Part shown: positions 14,086 through 19,593 of the stretch, one piece after another
Layout of the letters: every line of letters starts with the position of its first letter
Numbering within the stretch: position 1 is the stretch's first letter
Source: CAMLHU01 sp039917855
GTDB lineage: Bacteria; Gemmatimonadota; Gemmatimonadetes; Gemmatimonadales; GWC2-71-9
Reading direction: 5' to 3'
Length of the DNA: 19,593 nucleotides
NCBI GenBank assembly: GCA_039917855.1
Contig: JBDSIR010000067.1
Location: 1 to 19,593 of the forward strand
Notes under the pieces: model-generated
Told to the model about the DNA's origin: nothing
Database searches by the model: none
The model's input: the letters and a program-made list of their open reading frames with translations, nothing else
Position numbers and translations under genes: made by a program

Positions 14086-14789
14086 GCGTGCACTCCTGCG
14101 GGAACGGCGCCGAGCCGGATGAGCCGTTCGACGCGGGGCCGCAGCTTGGCGGGGAGGTCCTGCCCGGTGATGAAGACCGTCCGATGTCCTCCTTCGGCCA
14201 CGTCACCGCCGCGCGCCACCTCGAGCAGTTCGGCGGCGACCCGCTCGCCGAGGCCATCGAAGGGCTGGTCGAGGATCACGAGCTCGGGATCGAACGCGAG
14301 GGCCCGGCCGAGGGCGGCGCGGCGGCGCTCCTCCTCGGTCGCCGCGGCGGGGCGGAAGTGCGCCACGGCCTTCAGGCGCAGTTGCGCGAGGATCACGTTG
14401 ACGCGTCCCTCGATATCGTCGGGTTGAAAGTCGCTTCCGAAGCGGAGCGGCAGGCGGATATTGTCGCGGAGCGAAAGATTCTGCAGCAGCCCGTCTCCGG
14501 CCGGAAGGTAGCCGACGCGCCGCCGGAAGGCGAGTTGGCGGACGCGTGAGAGGAGGGCGATCTCGGTCCCCCATACCATCGCCCGCCCGGCCGGTGCGGG
14601 GTCGAGTCCCAGGGCGAGCGCGGCCAGGCGGTCGACGCCGCTCGTCTCATCCCCCAGTACCACCACCGTTTCGTGGGGGCGGACCTCGAGGGAGAAGACC
14701 GCGTTCGGATCGGAGCCCCGCCGGCCCGCGCCGGGGAGGAGCCCGAGGGGGATCCCCTCGAAGGCCAGGGGGAGGGGTTCGCTGGTCAC
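14082..14789 (-). CDS. MlaF-type ABC ATPase homologue with all catalytic motifs degenerate (probable pseudo-ATPase)
   Basis: A 235-residue protein that keeps the fold and position of the Mla ATPase but not its chemistry. Walker A is G46-DETS-G51-V52-D53: the lysine and following serine are Val and Asp. The Q-loop GYLPAGDGLL has Ala97 where Gln is expected. The signature LSGGM is ATEEE (150-154), followed by the still recognisable RRRAALGRALAFDPELVILD. Walker B ends Asp174-Gln175, losing the catalytic glutamate. The switch histidine is Gln210 (FITGQDLP). The A-loop region is also unlike the family. Regions between motifs align well with MlaF (for example NIRLPLRF and PELVILDQPF), the frame is intact and 4-base overlaps couple it to mlaE and mlaD. 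This points to a conserved non-hydrolysing protein rather than a decaying gene; that reading is inference. Confidence 0.88.
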   Translation of the reverse strand: MTSEPLPLAFEGIPLGLLPGAGRRGSDPNAVFSLEVRPHETVVVLGDETSGVDRLAALALGLDPAPAGRAMVWGTEIALLSRVRQLAFRRRVGYLPAGDGLLQNLSLRDNIRLPLRFGSDFQPDDIEGRVNVILAQLRLKAVAHFRPAAATEEERRRAALGRALAFDPELVILDQPFDGLGERVAAELLEVARGGDVAEGGHRTVFITGQDLPAKLRPRVERLIRLGAVPAGVHA

Positions 14790-15565
14790 GCGCGAAACAG
14801 GAGCATCAGGATCGCAGTGATGACGAAGATCGAGCCGATCGACGCGACCGTGCCCCGCGTCACCGCCTGGGGGATCTCGGTCGGGCCGCGGGACACTTTG
14901 AGGCCGTGGTAGCTCGGCAGGAGCCCGATGATAGCGCCGAAGAGGATCCCCTTCACGACCGTGAGCACGATATCGCTGGTATCGAGCGCCGCGAGGACGT
15001 TGGCGACGTAGCGGCCGCCGCTGGCCTGGTTGACGCTGGTGGCGAGCCATCCCCCGGTGAGCGCCACCACATCGAACAGGACGATGAGGACCGTCACTGA
15101 CAGGACCGAACCGGCCAGCCGGGGGAGCACGAGGTAATGGTACGGGTCGATCCCGATCGCCTCGAGGGCGCGGATCTCGCCCATGACCGTGTTGGTGGCG
15201 AGCTCCGCCGTGATCGCCGTGCCGGAACGTCCGATCACCGCGAGGGCGGTGAGCAGGGGCCCGAGCAGCCGGACGATGGTGACCACCATCACCGTCCCGA
15301 CGAAGTCGTTCAGGCCGCTGAAGGTCTGCATCGTGGTCTGGATGACGACGAAGGAAAGCACACCGCTGAGCAGGATCACCAGCGGCACCGCCTGGAGCGC
15401 GGTGAAACGGAGCTGGTTGAGCAGGACCCGCACCGCCACGCGGCGCCCGGCACCGGGGAGGGAGGGGAGGGCCGCGAGCGCCTCGAACGCGAAGCGCGCC
15501 GGCCCTCCGAGAGCGGAGAACCGGCGCGTCGTGCCGCGACCGATGGCGGCGAAGGCCTCGAACAC
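14786..15565 (-). CDS. mlaE: MlaE-family permease of the lipid transport system
   Basis: A 259-residue integral membrane protein of the MlaE/YrbE family. After a short amphipathic N-terminus it shows the expected five to six membrane helices (LVILLSGVLSFVVIQ, VVTIVRLLGPLLTALAVIG, VLSVTVLIVLFDVVALTGGW, VVKGILFGAIIGLLP, SIGSIFVITAILMLL). The family coupling loop ELATNTVMGEIRALEAIGIDPYHYLVLPR is intact; in homologues this part contacts the ATPase. In the Mla complex two MlaE subunits sit beneath the MlaD ring and pass phospholipids. The start is GTG at 15565, 8 bases after the CsgG-type gene, and the stop overlaps the ATPase-like gene. The permease looks fully functional, unlike its ATPase partner. 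Confidence 0.94.
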   Translation of the reverse strand: MFEAFAAIGRGTTRRFSALGGPARFAFEALAALPSLPGAGRRVAVRVLLNQLRFTALQAVPLVILLSGVLSFVVIQTTMQTFSGLNDFVGTVMVVTIVRLLGPLLTALAVIGRSGTAITAELATNTVMGEIRALEAIGIDPYHYLVLPRLAGSVLSVTVLIVLFDVVALTGGWLATSVNQASGGRYVANVLAALDTSDIVLTVVKGILFGAIIGLLPSYHGLKVSRGPTEIPQAVTRGTVASIGSIFVITAILMLLFRA

Positions 15566-15573
15566 TCGGGCCG

Positions 15574-16305
15574 TCAGGAGCCCTGAGGTGCGGGGGTGAC
15601 GGGTGAGCCCCCGACCCGGCGGAGTCCTTCCTGTGCGGCGGCGTAGCCGGGGAATGCGTCGGTGGCGCGGCGGTAGTACTCCGCGGCCTTGGGCTTGTCC
15701 CCGCGATCCTCGTACAGCAGGGCGCGGCTGTAGAACGTCAGGGCGTCGGTCGGGACGTTGCGACGCTCCGCGGCCTGCGCCACCTGGCGCGGCAGGGTGG
15801 GAAGGTTGATCCCGGCCATCAACTTGGTCGCCACGTTCTGGAAGATCTTGTACATCTGGCGCCGGTCGCGCATCGACTCATCATTGCTGACGACCTTCAC
15901 GATCACGCTGGTCTCCACGTCGATGATGCGCGCGGTGACGCGGAAGTCGCCGTAGGCGTCGATGAACGAGCCGGTGACCATGTAGCGCGCGCCGACCAGC
16001 TTGCCGATGCGGGCCGCGGTGGCCGCGTCCACCCGGCCGTCACGGGCCAGGTTCTGTTCGTTGATGATCTGGTTCGTGACCGCGCGGTCCACCACCCGGA
16101 CGGCCGGGTTCTGGGCCAGCTCCTCGATCAACACCGCCGCGATGCCGCCACGGAGTGCGTCGAAGTCCTCGCGATCGCGCCCGAAGGAACCGCCGTTCTC
16201 GAATGGCAGCACCGCCATCCCGGGCCGGGTGTCCTGCGCGCCCTGTTGCGCCATGGCGGGGGTCGCCGCGGCGAGGGCCAGCAGAACGGTGAGCATGCGC
16301 TTCAT
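15574..16305 (-). CDS. Secreted CsgG-like protein with C-terminal TPR
   Basis: A 243-residue exported protein. Residues 1-19 are a Sec signal peptide (MKRMLTVLLALAAATPAMA, probable cleavage before QQ); there is no lipobox. Residues about 27-150 match the CsgG/FlgO-like or TolB-N-like fold: GMAVLPFENGG, IAAVLIEELAQNPAVRVVDR, IGKLVGARYMVTGSFIDAYGDFRVTARIIDVE. Residues about 185-235 form one or two TPR units (ALTFYSRALLYEDRGDKPKAAEYYRRATDAFPGY). Such proteins act in the periplasm or at the outer membrane in assembly or secretion; the precise role is unknown. The ATG has a good ribosome-binding site (AGGGAG). It lies 12 bases after the hydrolase gene and 8 before mlaE, so it is probably part of the lipid transport operon. 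Confidence 0.85.
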   Translation of the reverse strand: MKRMLTVLLALAAATPAMAQQGAQDTRPGMAVLPFENGGSFGRDREDFDALRGGIAAVLIEELAQNPAVRVVDRAVTNQIINEQNLARDGRVDAATAARIGKLVGARYMVTGSFIDAYGDFRVTARIIDVETSVIVKVVSNDESMRDRRQMYKIFQNVATKLMAGINLPTLPRQVAQAAERRNVPTDALTFYSRALLYEDRGDKPKAAEYYRRATDAFPGYAAAQEGLRRVGGSPVTPAPQGS

Positions 16306-16317
16306 GGTCGCTCCCTG

Positions 16318-17187
16318 TCAGAGAGTAAAGGTCAGGCCTTCCATCGCCGCGTCGACCACCAGGGTCGGCGCACTCCGCATCGCGGCGGCGCGTGCACCGC
16401 TCAGCAGGCGGTCGATCGCGGCATCATCGTGGTCCGGCTCGTGGTGGAAGAGCACCAGCCGTTTTGCCTTGCATTCCGCCGCCAGGGCCACCGCTTCGGC
16501 CGGGCTCGAATGGCCCCACCCCGCGCGGGCCCGCAGCAGTTCATCCGAGTACATCGCATCGTGGATCAGCAGATCCACCCCACCCAGGAAGGCGACCAAC
16601 CGGGCGCGCCAGTCCGCGGGCACGTCATAAGATCCACCCGACCCCAGTTCGTTGTCTGTGACATAGGCCATACTGGCCCCACCCTCGGTAGGCGTGATAC
16701 GGTAAGCAAGGGTCGTACCGGGGTGCCGAAGCTGCAATGTTTCAACATGAAACCCATCGACCTCGAATTTCACCCCCGGCCGGATCTCGGCGACCTTGAT
16801 CTCCGCCGACAGCGCCCGGAGCGGGATCGGGAAGACCGCCGGGTGGGTCTGCCGCTCGAGGATGGTCTCCAGGGAGACATCTTCCTGCGAGGTGCCGAAG
16901 ATCCGGACCTTGTTCCCCGCGCGGAAGAGCGGCTTGAAGAAGGGCATCCCCTGGATGTGGTCCCAGTGGGTGTGGGTGAGCAGGATCTCGAGTGTGAGTG
17001 GTCCCCGTGACGCCCCATCGACGGCGAGTCCCAACGGCCGGATGCCGGTGCCGGCATCGAACACGACCAGTCGGTCGCCACCGGCGGCGACGCTCACGCA
17101 CGACGTATTGCCGCCGTAGCGCGCGGTGTGCGGGCCCGGGGTCGGGATGGACCCGCGGGTCCCCCAGAAAGTCACGGTATAGGACAC
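16318..17187 (-). CDS. Metallo-beta-lactamase-fold metal-dependent hydrolase
   Basis: A 289-residue MBL-fold enzyme. The metal motif THTHWDH is at 71-77 (His72, His74, Asp76, His77). Further ligands are His155 (LRHPGTTL), Asp178 (VTDNE) and the HHE at 248-250. The N-terminal FWGTRGSIPTPG and RYGGNTSCV are typical of the PhnP/RNase Z-like cyclic-phosphodiester branch (COG1235). The family includes hydrolases of cyclic phosphodiesters, so a nucleotide substrate is possible but not shown. The start is GTG at 17187; it follows crp by 87 bases and is followed by the CsgG-like gene after 12. Fold confidence is high, substrate unknown. Confidence 0.9.
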   Translation of the reverse strand: MSYTVTFWGTRGSIPTPGPHTARYGGNTSCVSVAAGGDRLVVFDAGTGIRPLGLAVDGASRGPLTLEILLTHTHWDHIQGMPFFKPLFRAGNKVRIFGTSQEDVSLETILERQTHPAVFPIPLRALSAEIKVAEIRPGVKFEVDGFHVETLQLRHPGTTLAYRITPTEGGASMAYVTDNELGSGGSYDVPADWRARLVAFLGGVDLLIHDAMYSDELLRARAGWGHSSPAEAVALAAECKAKRLVLFHHEPDHDDAAIDRLLSGARAAAMRSAPTLVVDAAMEGLTFTL

Positions 17188-17274
17188 AGGATCCGGGGCA
17201 GGGGCAAACCAGCAAGATCTCTAACGAGCGCGTTCGGCGCCGGGTGCAGAATCACGGGAGGAGGGTGACCGTCC

Positions 17275-17958
17275 TCACGACCGGCGCGACAAGGCCTGCA
17301 GCCCCGCTCGGTCGGTGAGGGTGATCTCCTGACGGGTCACCGCGATCAGGCCGCGGTCCTGCAGTTCGCGCATCGTGCGCGACACGGTCTCGCGGCTCGA
17401 CCCGATCATCTGGGCGATGGTGGCGTGGGTGAGCTTCCGGGTGATGCGGTCGCCCCCTTCCTCGGTCCCCAGGCGCGCCAGCAGCTCGGCCACGCGTCCG
17501 TTCACGTCGAGGAGGACCAGCGAGCCGATCTGATCGTCGGCGCGGCGAAGCCGACGGGACAGTTCCTTCAGCAGCGCGATGGCGACCTCCGGGGAACTGC
17601 GGAGCCGGGCGCGGAAATCTTCGCGCCGGAGCGCGAGCACCACGCTGTCCTCCATCGCGATGACGTGGGCGGAGCGAGGCTCGTCGTCGAGCAGCGACAT
17701 CTCCCCGAAGAACGATCCTTCGCCCAGGACCGAGAGGATCACCTCCCGGCCATCCTCACCGATCAGGACCACCTTCACCTGGCCGCTCACCACAAGGTAC
17801 AGCGCATCCCCGGGGTCGTCCTCAAAGAGGATGACGCTTCCCTTGGGGTAGCTCCGTTCCCGCATCAGTTCGCCGAACGGCACGACCTCCGTATCGGGGA
17901 GGCTGGCGAAGAGGGGGACCTTCAGGAGCACCGCCAGTGGGGGGACCGGCAAAAACAC
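17275..17958 (-). CDS. Crp/Fnr-family transcriptional regulator
   Basis: A 227-residue regulator. The cyclic-nucleotide-binding beta-roll spans about 15-115, with the phosphate-binding cassette at about 85-97: Gly85-Glu86, then Arg95-Ser96-Ala97 (GEMSLLDDEPRSAHV). Glu86 and Arg95 match the residues that hold cAMP in Crp. A long dimer helix follows, then a winged helix-turn-helix at about 177-203 (LTHATIAQMIGSSRETVSRTMRELQDRGLI). The N-terminal cysteine cluster of Fnr is absent, so it should sense a ligand rather than oxygen. The start is GTG at 17958. A 23-base imperfect palindrome just upstream (17975-17997) could be its own operator. It heads the minus-strand run to the Mla-type genes and diverges from rpmE. 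Confidence 0.94.
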   Translation of the reverse strand: MFLPVPPLAVLLKVPLFASLPDTEVVPFGELMRERSYPKGSVILFEDDPGDALYLVVSGQVKVVLIGEDGREVILSVLGEGSFFGEMSLLDDEPRSAHVIAMEDSVVLALRREDFRARLRSSPEVAIALLKELSRRLRRADDQIGSLVLLDVNGRVAELLARLGTEEGGDRITRKLTHATIAQMIGSSRETVSRTMRELQDRGLIAVTRQEITLTDRAGLQALSRRS

Positions 17959-17974
17959 CTCGTCGGGAGGGTGG

Positions 17975-17997
17975 AAGTGACGGAGAATACGTTACTT
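17975..17997. promoter_or_regulatory. Imperfect palindrome upstream of crp, possible operator
   Basis: Two 8-base arms, AAGTGACG (17975-17982) and CGTTACTT (17990-17997), pair with one mismatch around 7 bases (GAGAATA). The centre lies about 28 bases upstream of the crp start codon. The size and position fit a dimer-binding operator, and autoregulation is common in the family. The half-sites are not the exact Escherichia coli Crp sequence (TGTGA with 6-base spacing), so the assignment is tentative. Confidence 0.4.
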
Positions 17998-18025
17998 AGC
18001 CCACGGCGGGGGGGCAAGGCGGTCC

Positions 18026-18104
18026 GGCAAGTGGGCCGGTGGGCCGGTGGGCCAGCCGGAAAGTGTGCCGGGCGCAGTTCTGGCCCACTGGCCGACTTGC
18101 CCAC
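18026..18104. repeat. Inverted pair of octamer triplets forming a long hairpin
   Basis: Left side: octamers GTGGGCCG, GTGGGCCG, GTGGGCCA (18031-18054). Right side: TGGCCCAC, TGGCCGAC, TTGCCCAC (18081-18104), the inverse form of the left units. The 20-base arms 18026-18045 and 18082-18101 pair with only two mismatches across a 36-base spacer. An alternative 9-base stem (18047-18055 with 18080-18088) also exists. It lies in the divergent crp/rpmE gap, so it is not an ordinary end-of-gene terminator. Confidence 0.85.
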
Positions 18105-18126
18105 AGGCCCTCTAAGTCGTTATCAT
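18097..18126 (+). promoter_or_regulatory. Candidate sigma-70-type promoter for rpmE-prfA-prmC
   Basis: A -35-like TTGCCC (18097-18102) and -10-like TATCAT (18121-18126), 18 bases apart, point toward rpmE. The start site would be near 18133, giving a leader of about 70 bases. The -35 hexamer is part of the last inverted octamer, so the hairpin and promoter overlap. This is a pattern match only. Confidence 0.4.
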
Positions 18127-18201
18127 ACCCGACTCTACAGCCCCGCCGGATACCCCGCCCCAGAGGGGGGAGAGGGCCGACGGACGACCCAGGAGCAGGA
18201 C

Positions 18202-18426
18202 ATGAAGCCGAATATCCATCCGCAGTACAAGGCGGTCACCGTTGTTTGCCAGTGTGGCAACAAGTTCGACACGCGGTCGACCTCCGACAGTCTCCACGTC
18301 GAAGTCTGCGCGCTTTGCCACCCGTATTTCACCGGCAAGCAGCGCCTGATGGATACGGCCGGTCGCGTGGACCGTTTCCGCCGGAAGTATGCCGGCAACG
18401 CCGCCGCCGAGGCTCCCAAGGCCTGA
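18202..18426 (+). CDS. rpmE: 50S ribosomal protein L31, zinc-binding form
   Basis: A 74-residue L31. It starts MKPNIHPQYKAVTVVCQCGN, the classic L31 start. Four cysteines (16, 18, 36, 39) in CQC and CALC mark the zinc-binding C+ type, which can serve as a zinc store. The segment HPYFTGKQRLMDTAGRVDRFRRKY is typical; the alanine-rich end is variable in the family. The ATG has a strong ribosome-binding site, AGGAG at 18191-18195. The start codon of prfA follows its stop after three bases, as in many genomes where rpmE and prfA are neighbours. Confidence 0.97.
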   Translation: MKPNIHPQYKAVTVVCQCGNKFDTRSTSDSLHVEVCALCHPYFTGKQRLMDTAGRVDRFRRKYAGNAAAEAPKA

Positions 18427-18429
18427 TCC

Positions 18430-19491
18430 ATGGACGCCCGACTCCGCCAGGCGCTGGCCCGGGCGGAGGAGGTCGCCCAGCGGCTGGCCGACCCCTCGGC
18501 CGCCAAGGATCCTTCGGCGTTCCGGGCCTTGGGCCGGGAGCATTCCCGGCTCGAGCCGATCGTAAGGACCGCAGGCCGGCTGGTCCGGCTGCGTGACGAG
18601 CTGGCGCAAGCTCGGGAGATGGCCCAGGAGGCCGATCCCGAGCTTGTGGCGTTGGCGCGCGCCGACCTTCCGCGGCTGGAGGCCGACAGCATGAAGCTCG
18701 AGGCCGAATTGCACGCGCTCCTGCTGCCGCGCGATCCGCTCGATGACCGCGATGCCATCGTCGAGATCCGGGCGGGCACGGGAGGGGACGAGGCCGCGCT
18801 CTTCGCAGCCGACCTCGAGCGGATGTACCGGCGGTTCGCCGAGCGGAAAGGGCTTCGGCTCGAAGGGATCTCGATGAGCGAGAGCGAACTGGGCGGATAC
18901 CGCGAAGTGGTCTTCGCGGTCCGGGGCGCGGATGCCTTCGGGCTCTTCCGCCGCGAGGCGGGGGTCCACCGGGTGCAGCGGGTCCCCTCCACCGAGACGC
19001 AGGGGCGGATCCACACCTCCGCCGCGAGCGTGGCCGTGCTTCCCGAAGCGGAAGAGGTCGACGTGCAGATCAACCCGCAGGAGCTCCGCATCGACGTGTT
19101 CCGCTCGTCGGGGCCGGGTGGGCAGAGCGTCAACACCACCGACTCCGCGGTGCGCATCACCCACTTGCCGACCGGCTTGGTGGTCTCGCAGCAGGACCAG
19201 AAGTCCCAGCTGCAGAACAAGCTCAAGGCGCTCGAGGTCCTGCGGGCCCGGCTCCTGGACCGGATGATCTCGGAGGTGGAGGCCGCGCGCGCCCGGGATC
19301 GCAAGGCGATGGTCGGCACCGGCGACCGCTCCGCCAAGATCCGGACCTACAACTTCCCGCAGAACCGGGTGACCGACCACCGCATCGAGCTCTCGCTCCA
19401 CAACCTGGACGACGTGATGGACGGCCATATCGAACCGCTGGTCGACGCGCTGCGCGCGGCGAGCCGTGAGGAGTCGGCGGCCGTTGCCTGA
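18430..19491 (+). CDS. prfA: Peptide chain release factor 1
   Basis: A 353-residue class I release factor for UAA and UAG. The GGQ peptidyl-hydrolysis motif is at 230-232 (SSGPGGQSVNTTDSAVRITH). The codon-reading tripeptide is Pro186-Ser-Thr188 (VQRVPSTETQGRIHTS), the P-x-T form of RF1, not the SPF of RF2. Domain 1 is the helical N-terminus to about 95, followed by EIRAGTGGDEAALFA. The end has RTYNFPQNRVTDHRI. Length is normal. The glutamine of GGQ is the usual target of the methyltransferase encoded next. The ATG follows the rpmE stop closely and its stop overlaps the prmC start by 8 bases. Confidence 0.97.
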   Translation: MDARLRQALARAEEVAQRLADPSAAKDPSAFRALGREHSRLEPIVRTAGRLVRLRDELAQAREMAQEADPELVALARADLPRLEADSMKLEAELHALLLPRDPLDDRDAIVEIRAGTGGDEAALFAADLERMYRRFAERKGLRLEGISMSESELGGYREVVFAVRGADAFGLFRREAGVHRVQRVPSTETQGRIHTSAASVAVLPEAEEVDVQINPQELRIDVFRSSGPGGQSVNTTDSAVRITHLPTGLVVSQQDQKSQLQNKLKALEVLRARLLDRMISEVEAARARDRKAMVGTGDRSAKIRTYNFPQNRVTDHRIELSLHNLDDVMDGHIEPLVDALRAASREESAAVA

Positions 19492-19593
19492 GCTGCGCAT
19501 CACGGTCGGCGGCCTCCTGACCGAGGCGCGCGCCCGTCTCCGCGAGGTGGGGGTGGAGGACGCGCCGCGGGAGGCCGCCCGGATCTGGGCGGG
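19484..19593 (+). CDS. prmC: Release factor glutamine methyltransferase, N-terminal fragment (cut by window edge)
   Basis: About 36 codons are visible: MPELRITVGGLLTEARARLR, then EVGVEDAPREAARIWA. This fits the helical N-terminal domain of PrmC, which methylates the GGQ glutamine of release factors using S-adenosylmethionine; the catalytic NPPY motif lies beyond the window. The start is TTG at 19484 inside the end of prfA, with GAGGAG at 19468-19473 as ribosome-binding site. The identification leans on its place after prfA as well as on the short sequence. Confidence 0.8.
   Translation, partial: MPELRITVGGLLTEARARLREVGVEDAPREAARIWA

Noticed and set aside
14082..14789. Frameshifted or decayed mlaF pseudogene
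   Set aside because: The frame is continuous, homology runs on both sides of each altered motif in one frame, and stop/start overlaps with both neighbours are intact. Substitutions are confined to catalytic motifs rather than scattered.
17275..17958. Oxygen-sensing Fnr
   Set aside because: There is no N-terminal cysteine cluster; the cassette residues Glu86 and Arg95 fit a cyclic-nucleotide-type pocket.
18430..19491. Release factor 2
   Set aside because: The codon-reading motif is P-S-T, the RF1 form, with no SPF motif and no programmed frameshift.

Overview
The window is GC-rich bacterial chromosome with very dense genes, many GTG starts, and repeated 4-base stop/start overlaps. I read 20 complete genes and 2 genes cut by the window edges. 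The best taxonomic clue is the primary sigma factor at 6065-6940. It is short (291 aa), lacks region 1.1, and has the Bacteroidetes/FCB-group layout. With high GC, an Mla-type outer-membrane lipid system, a Lnb/DUF4105 membrane protein and lipoproteins, this suggests a Gram-negative member of the FCB superphylum, most likely Gemmatimonadota. That assignment is inference from gene content, not from a search.

Layout. (1) 1-1230, minus strand: arfB (ribosome rescue), an ECF sigma factor and its zinc-finger anti-sigma factor, cut by the left edge. (2) 1336-4416, plus strand, coupled genes: thpR, an unrecognised membrane-anchored protein, an NtrC-type sigma-54 response regulator, and an unrecognised three-helix membrane protein. 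(3) 4480-7506: aldehyde dehydrogenase, primary sigma factor, yajQ. (4) 7512-11116: SpoIID-domain lipoprotein, Gfo/Idh/MocA oxidoreductase, and a DUF4105/Lnb-type membrane protein, ending at a bidirectional terminator. (5) 11204-17958, minus strand, reading from crp: Crp-family regulator, metallo-beta-lactamase-fold hydrolase, secreted CsgG/TPR protein, MlaE permease, a degenerate MlaF-type ATPase, MlaD substrate-binding protein, GAF-HD-GYP phosphodiesterase. (6) 18202 to the right edge, plus strand: rpmE-prfA-prmC, a translation cluster.

The most unusual item is in region 5. The ABC ATPase between intact MlaE and MlaD has lost the key residue of Walker A, Q-loop, signature, Walker B glutamate and H-switch at once. 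Its fold, reading frame and coupled overlaps are preserved. It looks like a retained pseudo-ATPase inside a lipid-transport operon that also carries cyclic-nucleotide-type regulators (Crp at the head, HD-GYP at the tail).

A second theme is short tandem repeats in the gaps. Heptamer arrays with different unit sequences sit at 4401-4477, 6949-6990, 11105-11132 and 11187-11207, and inverted octamer triplets at 18031-18104. Several of these arrays supply the last codons or stop codon of the adjacent gene. They resemble in style the heptanucleotide short tandem repeats known from some cyanobacteria.

No tRNA, rRNA, CRISPR array, insertion sequence or prophage gene is visible. No stretch longer than 300 bases lacks a gene; the largest gap is the divergent crp/rpmE region (17959-18201).
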